NCBI GenBank assembly: GCA_030044325.1
Contig: JASHWA010000056.1
Span: 1 to 40,264, forward strand
Direction: 5' to 3'
Source: Bryobacteraceae bacterium
GTDB lineage: Bacteria > Acidobacteriota > Terriglobia > Bryobacterales > Bryobacteraceae
DNA: 40,264 bases
The notes below the pieces were generated by a model that ran no database searches, had not been told where the DNA came from, and saw nothing but the letters and a program-made list of their open reading frames with translations. Below are positions 17,601 through 26,197 of the stretch, piece by piece. Position numbers and translations under genes: made by a program. Positions within the stretch are counted from its first letter, which is position 1. Every line of letters begins with the position of its first letter.

Positions 17601-17868
17601 CCTCTTCTTCGTCCTCTTCCTCGTCCAGATCGTCGTCATCCTCGTCAAAATCGTCGTCTTCGTCGAAATCCTCGTCGTCGTCATCGTCCTCGTCGTCGGT
17701 TTCCGGCGTCAATTCGAGCGGCGAGACGCTGCTCACGCTGAGATTGGCTCCGCAGTCTTCACAGATCAGCGAATCGCCTTCGTCCAGTTCCTCTTCGTCC
17801 ACATCGATTACGGCATCGCACATTGGACAGTTGACCATCACTTCCTCCACCAGGCGCATACCTTCCAC
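17587..17868 (-). CDS. LysW-like zinc-ribbon protein with poly-acidic C-terminal tail
   Basis: VNCPMCDAVIDVDEEELDEGDSLICEDCGANLSVSSVSPLELTPETDDEDDDDDED...EEEDEWK; two CxxC motifs. Confidence 0.78.
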   Translation of the reverse strand: MEGMRLVEEVMVNCPMCDAVIDVDEEELDEGDSLICEDCGANLSVSSVSPLELTPETDDEDDDDDEDFDEDDDFDEDDDDLDEEEDEEEDEWK

Positions 17869-17916
17869 CGCCTCTCTTCAAATCCTATTTTTACCACGAT
17901 GCTTTGCGAATAGAGA

Positions 17917-18288
17917 TTACGCCGGCAGAGGCTTTCCCGCCGTTGCCGAAAGTGTCCGCTCCAGATCCGCTTCATTCAGCGTAACCAGCGTTTTTTCGAG
18001 GTCCTCGCCCGTTTCGATCATGTATTTCAAATGCTTCGCCGCGAGCGTCAGGCACCACGCGTCGGTGAGCGCGTGGCCCCTCCCTTCGCCCAGCGCGATC
18101 AGCAGTGGATGGGGCAGCGCGATCACGCGCTCCTGTTTCGGCTCGTCGCGCGTCCAGATCACGAATTTCACGTCCACGGTATCGGCGTGCCGGATGGAAA
18201 TACCGGTTTGCAGCCAGCGGAACTCCACTTCCCAGGTCCTGCCGAACGGATCAGGTCCCGCCTCAAAGCGCCGGTAGTTGTCAGCCAT
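17917..18288 (-). CDS. Conserved hypothetical protein
   Basis: Complete 123-aa ORF on the same strand as neighbours; no family recognised. Confidence 0.55.
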   Translation of the reverse strand: MADNYRRFEAGPDPFGRTWEVEFRWLQTGISIRHADTVDVKFVIWTRDEPKQERVIALPHPLLIALGEGRGHALTDAWCLTLAAKHLKYMIETGEDLEKTLVTLNEADLERTLSATAGKPLPA

Positions 18289-18348
18289 CGAATTTCAGAG
18301 TATCAAAAGCGCGGCGAAAAAAACCCGCGTAAGCTATCCTGAAACGCG

Positions 18349-18957
18349 ATGCGCGACGTCCAGCTTCACTCGATCCCGCTCGATCAGATGGCCGCTCGCC
18401 AGGCCGGACTCGCACGCCTGCTCTCGCCCGACGAGCTCGCCCGCGCCGCGCGCTTCCATTTCCCGCGCGACCGCTCCCGTTTCATCCTGTGCCGCGGCCG
18501 TCTGCGCGAAATCCTCTCCGCGCATCTTAAAAAAAATCCCGCTGAAATCGAATTCACCTACAACGCGCGCGGAAAACCCGAAACCGCCGGCGTGCACTTC
18601 AATCTCTCCCATTCGGGCGGTTTCGCGATCGTCGCCGTCTCGGCAGTGCGCAGGATCGGCGTCGATATCGAGCGTATCGACGCACGTTTCGCTCACGAAA
18701 ATATTCCCGAACGCTTTTTTTCGCCTGGCGAGGTCGTCGCGTTGCGCTCTCTGCCCGATTCCGCGCAGCTCGACGCGTTCTTCAAAATCTGGACGCGCAA
18801 GGAAGCCTACATCAAGGCGTTGGGCGCAGGATTATCGCATCCGCTCGCGAGCTTCGATGCGCTCGCAGGCGTTGAGGGGTGGGAGATCGAATCGCTCGAT
18901 ATCGCGCCCGGCTACGCCGCCGCCGTAGCAGCCGCGCTTATTGAAGCACGATGGTGA
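18349..18957 (+). CDS. 4'-phosphopantetheinyl transferase (Sfp-type)
   Basis: FNLSHSGGFAIVAVSAVRRIGVDIERID...FFKIWTRKEAYIKALGAGLSHPL. Confidence 0.93.
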   Translation: MRDVQLHSIPLDQMAARQAGLARLLSPDELARAARFHFPRDRSRFILCRGRLREILSAHLKKNPAEIEFTYNARGKPETAGVHFNLSHSGGFAIVAVSAVRRIGVDIERIDARFAHENIPERFFSPGEVVALRSLPDSAQLDAFFKIWTRKEAYIKALGAGLSHPLASFDALAGVEGWEIESLDIAPGYAAAVAAALIEARW

Positions 18958-21529
18958 ACGCCGCCGAAACGCGCGTCCCCACCTGGATCGTCACGTTCTG
19001 CGGCCCCGAGCCAAGTCCCGCGGGAATCGCGAACTGGAGCACGCTGACGTTCTGTCCCGCGGGCGTCACCGCCAGCGCCGTCACATTGACCCCGCCGATG
19101 TTGATGTCGATCGCCGAAAGCGCCGGCAGATTTCCACTCTGATCCGCCAGACCGTAAATCGTAAGCGAAACCGTCGCGCCGCCGGTCACCGGCGAGTTCT
19201 GGCCGATCGCCACGCCCGACGAGTTCGACGCCGCCGTAATCACCGGAGGCGGAACGTCGATCTGCATCACCACCGGAGGTAAACTCGTTCCCGCCGGCGT
19301 AAACAACCGCACCAGCACGGGACCCGCCTGCGCACCCGCCGGAACCTGCGCCAGAAGCTGGTTGTTCGCCGCCACCGTGTACGTCGTCACCTGGTCCGCG
19401 ATGGTCAGTGTCCAACCCGAAAGATTTTCCGGCAATCCCGAGGCGTTGATCACCGCGATGCCCCCCGCCGGCACGCCGTCGAGCCCGGTCGCCTGGTTCA
19501 GGATGGGCGTAAGCAGCGTCGCCTGTCCCGCGGCCGCCGGCGCGATCTGCAACGCCGCGCTCGCCGTCTCCAGTCCCAGTCCGCTCTCCGCCGTAACCGT
19601 CGCCGCCTGCGCCGCCGCGTTCGGGTTTACCGCCACGTTGGCATACGCCAGACCGGGATTCACCACCCACACGCCGGTCACCACCACATCGCTCGAAGCG
19701 AATCCGGCCACCGTCTCACCCGTAACGAAATCCGTGTTGTATCCGGTGATCTCGACCATCGAATCCGTTCCCGCCGCGATCGACGTCGCGCCCCCCGGAA
19801 GGCTCACTCCGATCGCCGGGAACGCCGGCCCGCCGTAAGTGAATCGCGGCGGAATCGTCCCCGCCGCAAGCGTTTCCCACGATGTCTGGCTATCCGATCC
19901 CAGCGCTTCCACCGACGCCTGATACCCGCTGGTGGCCGGCGGCGCAACCGCCGTGACCGATCCGTCCGGATTGGCCGTCGTCGAGACCGCCGCAATGCTG
20001 TCGAAAACGATCTGCGATCCCGCCAGGTTCGATCCCGTGATCGTCACCGTTGCATTTCCCGAAGGGTCCGTCGTTCCGTTCACGGCCGCGATCGACGGTG
20101 GCGCCGACTGCACCACTCGAAACGCCGACGGCAGCACGTACACGTCGCCGTTGAGGGTCGCCGTGACCGCCGCCGGCGTGGGCGCGTTCACCTGGTTCGG
20201 AGCCAGGCCGATTTCAAGGAACTGTCCGGTGTAGTATAGCGGCGCGATGTTGCCTGTCGCTCCCGTGTACGGATTATAGAAGTACGCCGCTCCTCCGATG
20301 ACGCTGAGAGTCAGCCCCGGCGCAACCGCATTTCCGTTCACCACCACCCCATTCGCCTTGAACACCAGCCATCCGTAGCTCTGAATCGGTGGCGACGCCC
20401 CCACCGCGACATTACCCGCGCCCGGGAATCCATACGTCGTCATAGCCGAAACCGCCGGTCCGTTGGGACGCGGCGGCACGCCGATATTGGCCCCCGGCGC
20501 AGTCACGCCCGCCGTCACCGTCACCTGCTGCGCCTGCGTCCAATCCGTCGTCTCGCCCAAAAATTCCGTCCCGAATGACGTGTTGGCCTGGAACGCGTTC
20601 CCGTTCGGCCCGATCGGCGGAAACAGGTTGTCCGGATACGCTTCGCCTTCGGCGGCCGGCGGCAGCGGCGACGCGTAAACGTAATACTGCCCGACAGGAA
20701 CTCCGTTGATCGTGAACGTCCCGTCCGGATTGGTGATCGCGCTGATCGCCGTCCCGGTGACCGATAGCGCCACCACGCTCGCCATGTTCACGCCCGCCCC
20801 GCCGAGCGTCACCGTTCCGCTGATGCTGCCCGTTCCCGCCGGGTATCCGTTGGCCGGATACAGCAGCGACAACCCCGCGATATCGTCGGCGGCAAGCGGC
20901 GACGCCTTGGTCGAGGCCGAGGTGATCTGCGTCGACATCACGCTTGACGTTTCGGTATGCTGCAATCCCAGCGAATGGCCGAACTCATGCACGATCGTCA
21001 CGAAAAACGCGTCCGAATAGCTCGACTGCTGGTTGAGCGTCAGATCGCTCTGAAGCTGGATCTGGGAATGCACCAGCGGCAGGAACGTCGCGCCGCTGGC
21101 CAGATACGCCTGCGGATTCGCCACCGTGGTCACGAACGTCTGCGCCAACAGGCCCGGCGGAATGTCGTCGCTGAACACCACGTCCACTCCCGCCGACGCT
21201 TCCGGCGTGGTCATCGGCGAAAGCCCGCCGAATTCCAGCTTCACCGCCGACGTGTTCACCGTGTTCCACACATTCGCCGCCGCGCGAATCTCGCTCACGA
21301 TCGCCTGAAAACTGTCGCCCGGCATCAGCGCGCTCGGCCCCGCTTCCGAAATCACGTACGGAGCCATGTTGTTCTGCAACCCGTATGGATCCGCCGGATT
21401 CAAATCGAACCTCACCGGCACGGGAGTGAACGGAGCGTTGCCGCTCGCAAAATAGATCCAGTAATAGTACGCCGACGCCAACGGCGCGAGCCCGGCCACC
21501 GCCACAACCATCGCAAGCCTGCGCAGCAT
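18938..21529 (-). CDS. Secreted matrixin-like metalloprotease with IPT/TIG and Bryobacterales-type C-terminal domains
   Basis: VTIVHEFGHSLGLQHTETSSVM zinc-binding motif; C-terminal ILNQATG...GGIAVINASGLPENLSGWTLTI...; start at MLRRLAMVVAVAGLAPLASA. Confidence 0.85.
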   Translation of the reverse strand: MLRRLAMVVAVAGLAPLASAYYYWIYFASGNAPFTPVPVRFDLNPADPYGLQNNMAPYVISEAGPSALMPGDSFQAIVSEIRAAANVWNTVNTSAVKLEFGGLSPMTTPEASAGVDVVFSDDIPPGLLAQTFVTTVANPQAYLASGATFLPLVHSQIQLQSDLTLNQQSSYSDAFFVTIVHEFGHSLGLQHTETSSVMSTQITSASTKASPLAADDIAGLSLLYPANGYPAGTGSISGTVTLGGAGVNMASVVALSVTGTAISAITNPDGTFTINGVPVGQYYVYASPLPPAAEGEAYPDNLFPPIGPNGNAFQANTSFGTEFLGETTDWTQAQQVTVTAGVTAPGANIGVPPRPNGPAVSAMTTYGFPGAGNVAVGASPPIQSYGWLVFKANGVVVNGNAVAPGLTLSVIGGAAYFYNPYTGATGNIAPLYYTGQFLEIGLAPNQVNAPTPAAVTATLNGDVYVLPSAFRVVQSAPPSIAAVNGTTDPSGNATVTITGSNLAGSQIVFDSIAAVSTTANPDGSVTAVAPPATSGYQASVEALGSDSQTSWETLAAGTIPPRFTYGGPAFPAIGVSLPGGATSIAAGTDSMVEITGYNTDFVTGETVAGFASSDVVVTGVWVVNPGLAYANVAVNPNAAAQAATVTAESGLGLETASAALQIAPAAAGQATLLTPILNQATGLDGVPAGGIAVINASGLPENLSGWTLTIADQVTTYTVAANNQLLAQVPAGAQAGPVLVRLFTPAGTSLPPVVMQIDVPPPVITAASNSSGVAIGQNSPVTGGATVSLTIYGLADQSGNLPALSAIDINIGGVNVTALAVTPAGQNVSVLQFAIPAGLGSGPQNVTIQVGTRVSAAFTIVLQ

Positions 21530-21540
21530 TCGTGAGACGG

Positions 21541-21627
21541 AAAAAGGGGACAGACTACTCTGTCCCCAGCCCACGATGTCGATTTTCCCGGCGCCTCCCG
21601 GCGCGGACAGAGCGGTCTGTCCCCTCT
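21541..21627. repeat. Tandem pair of GGACAGA/TCTGTCC hairpins (REP-doublet-like)
   Basis: GGGGACAGA-CTAC-TCTGTCCCC (21546-21567) and GGACAGA-GCGG-TCTGTCC (21605-21622), outer arms AAAAAGGGGACAG / CTGTCCCCTCTTT. Confidence 0.8.
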
Positions 21628-21639
21628 TTCCTCGTCCCA

Positions 21640-22161
21640 TCAGCCGAGCACCTTCTGGATCTCAGCCTCTAGCGCGGCGAGCGTCATCGTTACCGCCCAG
21701 GACGGAACCGCGGCGCCGTTCTGATTCACCACCAGCCCGCTCGTCGCCGGCCGCACCAGCACCGTATTCCCTGAAGAATCCTGTGTTACGCCGAAAAGTC
21801 CCTGCGACAGCCCGATGATCTGCGTCAGTCCGCTCGGACTGGTCCACAGGAAAATTACGTATTCCTGACCGGTGATCAGCGTGGGAGCTCCCGCCACCAT
21901 CTGCCGGATTCCATTGAGCGTCCCGCCCGGAACCGCAACCGAGCTCAACGCCCCGTTCGGCCCGTTCTTAAGCGTCTCGATGACGCTCAGTTGGTAGACA
22001 GTATATATGTTGCGCCCGTGCAGCATCGCAGCCGACCCGGAAACCTTGACATGCACGATTGCCGTCGACTGCTGGATCATCTGATCCGTCGTGAGCACCT
22101 GGAGCGTGGTCGCCCACAGCCCGCTGGAGCATAAAGCCGCGACAATGAGGCCCGTGCGCAT
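21640..22161 (-). CDS. Secreted hypothetical protein
   Basis: Signal peptide MRTGLIVAALCSSGLWA; co-oriented directly upstream of the metalloprotease. Confidence 0.65.
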   Translation of the reverse strand: MRTGLIVAALCSSGLWATTLQVLTTDQMIQQSTAIVHVKVSGSAAMLHGRNIYTVYQLSVIETLKNGPNGALSSVAVPGGTLNGIRQMVAGAPTLITGQEYVIFLWTSPSGLTQIIGLSQGLFGVTQDSSGNTVLVRPATSGLVVNQNGAAVPSWAVTMTLAALEAEIQKVLG

Positions 22162-22301
22162 GGAACGTTGTATACGGAAGCAAGTTACATTCCAGCCGTA
22201 AGTGTTTGATGTGACGTTACTTTGAAAAGAAAAACGCGCGCATTTTGTGGAGCTTCGACACGCGATTGAGACATCCCGTCACACCCGGGGAACTGCAGTC
22301 C

Positions 22302-23900
22302 CTAATCCCCGACCATCCGGAAAATCTCGTAAACCGGCCGCCCGTGCGAATCCGAAATCGACTCGATCGTCTGCTTCTTCCGCCCGAAAGCCGCCGCCGC
22401 GCGGTTGAAGTGCTCGTTCACGCCCTGAAAATTCTCGCGTCCGTCCACGTGGCCGACAAACGTCGCGTCCGGATCGGTCATGACCCTTTTGATGATCTCC
22501 CAATCGGTATCCGACGGCTTCTCCGGCTGGAACAACCCCAAGGCCGAACGGATGTCCAGCCGCCCCCGGGTGAACATCGCCAGTGTGTTGGCCATACCCC
22601 AGTCGGTCACATAAATGGGTTTCCGATTCTTCGGGAATGCTTTGTATAGTTGGAACGCCGCATCCGTGAAATTGCCGTTCGCTCCGTTCCGGTCGAAATC
22701 CGCGAGATATTGGTTCACCACCAGCAGATTCATTACGACCATCGCCACCACCGCGACCGTCGCCACTCGCCGCCACGGCAAGGACGCCAGAACAATGGCC
22801 ACGAAAAACGCCGGAAACGGCCACAACAGCACCGAGTGATGTACCGCTCCGCCCGCTCCCGCCGTGATCGCCATCCCCAGCCAGGTCACGAACATGAAAA
22901 TCAGTGCGAACCACGCCCCGCTCTTCCTCCACCACAGCGGAACGCACGCGAGCGCCGCCAGAAACATCCAATCGAACCCGGTTGTCCGGTGCTCGCCCAG
23001 GTGCCTTTCGATCCACTGCGCGACCCTCCCCCGCCGCGTGACGGCCGGACGCGTATACTCCGACTCCGCCGCCGGAATGAACCCCAGCAGTCCGGATCCG
23101 TTCAGCGACATCTGGACCATCCTGCCCTTGCCGAGGACAATCTGCGACACGGTAGCCGGTTCGAGCCGGAAATTCTCGCCGAGGGTCGCATTGTGGCGCT
23201 TCACGTTGAAAATCACAAACGGAAGTGCCCCAAGAAGGAACGCTGCCGTCGCAATTCCGGCCGTCCGGAAAGTGAGCACCCGCCGGATCTCCCGCCAGAA
23301 AACCAGCCCTCCGAGCGTCAAGCCTCCCAGGATCCAGAACATCAGCGCCTTGTTCCACAAGGCCAGTCCCAGAAAAAAGAAACCCTGCGCCAAATCGCGC
23401 ATCTTATGGTGTTCCTGCCCAAAACGCAGGAGAAAGAAGCAGCCGGTGACAACTAAAAGGTGGCCGAGCGCAACCGGACCCCAATCGAAGGTGTTAGTAA
23501 CCAGGAATGTCGGATCGGTGGCCAGCAGGAAGGCCGCGCAAAGACCCGCGAAGGCGCCCGCGGCTTGGGTTGTGAATTTATACAAAACAAATACAGTTAG
23601 CGCGCCGGCGAGGACCATCGGCAAGCGCACGGACCAGACGGTCACGCCGGCAATCCGAAAAATGTAGTAATAAAGGAGCGTCTTGAGCGTCCCTACGTAG
23701 CTCATCACCATCAAGGGGAGCTCGCGATGGAAGATATTGAGAGATAACTCCCTTTGTTTGAATAAGAAAAGCGGAACGCCGAACAGCGCTTCGTCTTCCT
23801 GGACGCCGGCAAACGGGATCATCGAAGCGCCGAGGACAACGAACAGAATGGACGCCAGAGCGGCGCAGGCAGTTTGAAATCGTGTGCTAAGATGCGTCAC
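22302..23900 (-). CDS. GT39/ArnT-like membrane glycosyltransferase
   Basis: Multi-TM; VWSVRLPMVLAGALTVFVLYKFTTQAAGAFAGLCAAFLLATDPTFLVTNTFDWGPVALGHLL. Confidence 0.8.
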   Translation of the reverse strand: MTHLSTRFQTACAALASILFVVLGASMIPFAGVQEDEALFGVPLFLFKQRELSLNIFHRELPLMVMSYVGTLKTLLYYYIFRIAGVTVWSVRLPMVLAGALTVFVLYKFTTQAAGAFAGLCAAFLLATDPTFLVTNTFDWGPVALGHLLVVTGCFFLLRFGQEHHKMRDLAQGFFFLGLALWNKALMFWILGGLTLGGLVFWREIRRVLTFRTAGIATAAFLLGALPFVIFNVKRHNATLGENFRLEPATVSQIVLGKGRMVQMSLNGSGLLGFIPAAESEYTRPAVTRRGRVAQWIERHLGEHRTTGFDWMFLAALACVPLWWRKSGAWFALIFMFVTWLGMAITAGAGGAVHHSVLLWPFPAFFVAIVLASLPWRRVATVAVVAMVVMNLLVVNQYLADFDRNGANGNFTDAAFQLYKAFPKNRKPIYVTDWGMANTLAMFTRGRLDIRSALGLFQPEKPSDTDWEIIKRVMTDPDATFVGHVDGRENFQGVNEHFNRAAAAFGRKKQTIESISDSHGRPVYEIFRMVGD

Positions 23901-24099
23901 GAGAGGAAATCGATTGAGATTTTTTACCGGCTCACACGACAGTATACGTCAGAGGAGCTGATGCTAATCTGACCGGCATGGGCGCGCCGTAATGATTTTG
24001 GACAAACCGTAAGGATTTTGGCAAAAGGCGCCGATATGAACCCGATGTAAGCCGGCATAAGCGACGCTGAAACAGGGCGGAAACGAGGATTTTGGAGGG

Positions 24100-24115
24100 T
24101 GGCAGCAAAATTGCT
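24100..24115 (+). promoter_or_regulatory. Candidate sigma-54 (RpoN) -24/-12 promoter
   Basis: TGGCAGCAAAATTGCT vs consensus TGGCACG-N4-TTGCW, exact GG-to-GC spacing. Confidence 0.6.
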
Positions 24116-24125
24116 TGCCTACGGC

Positions 24126-24404
24126 AGTCAGATATGGTATGGTGTGGAAAGTCTTTACCGAAGTCCGGTGGCGTGGCGGCCAAAGCGCACCGCGTGAGCC
24201 CGGGAACTGCCGTGCGGCAGAGCCGTACGCGCAGAGGCATAATATCCACACTGCCGTTTCGGCAATGTTACAAATCGGTTTGGACCTTTGAACCTTTTCG
24301 CGTCACTTCGCGTCTAATGCCATGTGACGCGGGACGAACGAGAGTAAGAAGTCAAGAAGTAAGTAGAAAAAAAGAAAAGAAAGAAAGAGACAGGAGAGGC
24401 AGTC
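24126..24404 (+). promoter_or_regulatory. Long structured 5' leader of the dksA/traR-like gene
   Basis: No credible CDS; stems GTGTGGA/TCCACAC (24142-24148/24245-24251), CTGCCGTGCGGCAG (24207-24220), TGCCGTTTCGGCA (24252-24264), CGCGTCAC/GTGACGCG (24299-24331). Confidence 0.45.
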
Positions 24405-24791
24405 ATGACCAAGAGTGAGTTGAATAAGTTCAGAAATATTCTGGAAGCCAAGCAGGCCGAGCTCGCCCAGTTCGTCCGCAACCGCGAGGGCATCGCGATC
24501 GAAAAGAGTCCCGATGCGCTCGACGAGGTGCAACACGCCGCTGAGCGGGAGCTCGCCATCCGCAACCTGGACCGCGAATCGAACCTGCTGCCCAACGTGC
24601 GCGCAGCTCTGCGGCGCATCGACGAAGGCACCTTCGGCGTGTGCCTGCACTGCGAGGAGGAAATCAGTCCCAAGCGTCTCGCCGCGGTGCCGTGGGCGCC
24701 GTTCTGCATCCAGTGCCAGGAAATCGCAGACCGCAGCCAGTCGGGCGACGGCTCGGAGATCCTCGACGACCTGCTGGTCAACGCCGCTTAA
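24405..24791 (+). CDS. DksA/TraR-type zinc-finger regulator
   Basis: MTKSELNKFRNILEAKQAELAQFV...DEVQHAAERELAIRNLDRESNLLPNVRAALRRIDEGTFGVCLHCEEEISPKRLAAVPWAPFCIQCQE. Confidence 0.93.
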   Translation: MTKSELNKFRNILEAKQAELAQFVRNREGIAIEKSPDALDEVQHAAERELAIRNLDRESNLLPNVRAALRRIDEGTFGVCLHCEEEISPKRLAAVPWAPFCIQCQEIADRSQSGDGSEILDDLLVNAA

Positions 24792-24870
24792 TCCGGTCTC
24801 TCCAACAGGGCGCGGGACGCATCGTGGCGACGCGGTCCGCGCCCTTGGTGTATCGGCAGGAGACTGGGTG

Positions 24871-25488
24871 CTAGGGACTGGGCAGTGGGCGTATGAACGA
24901 GACCATTCGTCCCGCTTTCTCGCCTTCGCGCCGGTAGGAATAAAAAATCTCCGGCTCGCAGAATGTGCATCGTCCGTTTGATTCGATTCGTTCCGGATTC
25001 ACGCCGCATTCGATCAATTGCGCGCGATTTTCCTGGGCAAGATCGACCTTTGCGCGCCCGCCTAAACCGAACAGCCGCGCGACCTCTTCGCCCACTTGGT
25101 AACAGCAGGCGCCGATTCCCGGCCCGATCGCCGCGATCAAATCCCCCGCGTTCGTCGCAAACTGCGCGTGCATCTCACCAATCGTTTCAAAAACGATCCG
25201 GCCATGAGTGCCACGCCAGCCCGCGTGAATCGCCGCGACCGCGCCCGTGCGCACATCCGCCAGCAGGATCGGAAAACAATCCGCTGTCCGCACCGATAAC
25301 GCGAGTCCTGGTGTTTGCGTGATCAGCGCGTCGCCCTCCCCGGCGCAGCTCTCCCGCTCGACTCGAATCACGCGATTCGAATGCACCTGCCGCAGGCTTG
25401 CCATCGCGCTCTGATCGATCTCATCGAGACGCGTTCCAAACCCGTGCTCGAATCGCTTCAGTTTATTGAGCAGTGGTGAAAGCAGCAT
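24871..25488 (-). CDS. pgeF: Polyphenol oxidase / purine nucleoside phosphorylase YfiH (PgeF) family
   Basis: LRQVHSNRVIRVE...ALITQTPGLALSVRTADCFPILLADVRTGAVAAIHAGWRGTHGRI...AIGPGIGACCYQVGEEV. Confidence 0.93.
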   Translation of the reverse strand: MLLSPLLNKLKRFEHGFGTRLDEIDQSAMASLRQVHSNRVIRVERESCAGEGDALITQTPGLALSVRTADCFPILLADVRTGAVAAIHAGWRGTHGRIVFETIGEMHAQFATNAGDLIAAIGPGIGACCYQVGEEVARLFGLGGRAKVDLAQENRAQLIECGVNPERIESNGRCTFCEPEIFYSYRREGEKAGRMVSFIRPLPSP

Positions 25489-25532
25489 TGCGGGGCGGGC
25501 TTCAGCCCGCGGCCTGCACAGCGTGCGCCGAT

Positions 25533-26174
25533 TCACTCATGCCCGCCGGCCGCTTTGTAATTTTCGATCACCTTGCCCACGTAATCCTGCGTTTCGGGGT
25601 ACGGAGGAATGCCGTCGTATTTATCCACCGCGCCCGTTCCCGCATTGTAGGCAGCCAGCGCCTTGGCCACGTCGCCGTTGTATTTGATCAGCAGCTCGCG
25701 GAGCAGGCGTGTTCCGGCGTCGATATTCTGCTCGGGATCGTTGGGGTCGGCATTCAGCTTTTTGGCCGTCTCCGGCATCAGCTGCATCACCCCGATCGCG
25801 CCTTTTTTCGAAACCGCGTCCGTCTTCATCGCCGATTCCACCTTGGCCACGCTCTCGACAAAGGCGGGAGGAAGCGCGTATTTTCCGGCCGCTTCCCGAA
25901 CCATCGTCTTGGGATCGCGCGGCGGCGCCGGTTTTTCGGCCGCGGCGGCCGGTGTGGGCGGCGGAGGCGGCACGTAATCGTCCTGTTCGAAGCGCTCGAT
26001 GGCGGACGCGGGAACTTCCGCGTAGCCCTGCTGGGAATATAGGCGAATCATGTCGCCCTCGACCTCATGCCGGTCCGCGCGAATCCGCATTCCACTGGTC
26101 AGCACGGCGTACTCGCCCGCGAACGCAGGCACCATCGAAAAAAGGGCGAAAATCAGCTTTCTAAACACGCTCAA
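25533..26174 (-). CDS. Lytic transglycosylase SLT-domain protein
   Basis: ALPPAFVESVAKVESAMKTDAVSKKGAIGVMQLMPETAKKLNADPNDPEQNIDAGTRLLRELL. Confidence 0.93.
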   Translation of the reverse strand: MSVFRKLIFALFSMVPAFAGEYAVLTSGMRIRADRHEVEGDMIRLYSQQGYAEVPASAIERFEQDDYVPPPPPTPAAAAEKPAPPRDPKTMVREAAGKYALPPAFVESVAKVESAMKTDAVSKKGAIGVMQLMPETAKKLNADPNDPEQNIDAGTRLLRELLIKYNGDVAKALAAYNAGTGAVDKYDGIPPYPETQDYVGKVIENYKAAGGHE

Positions 26175-26197
26175 TCAAAACAGTAGACGACAGCCGG

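Noticed and set aside
23932-24418. Small ORFs on both strands in the dksA/traR upstream region
   Set aside because: No recognisable domains, overlapping each other; the region looks like promoter and leader RNA.
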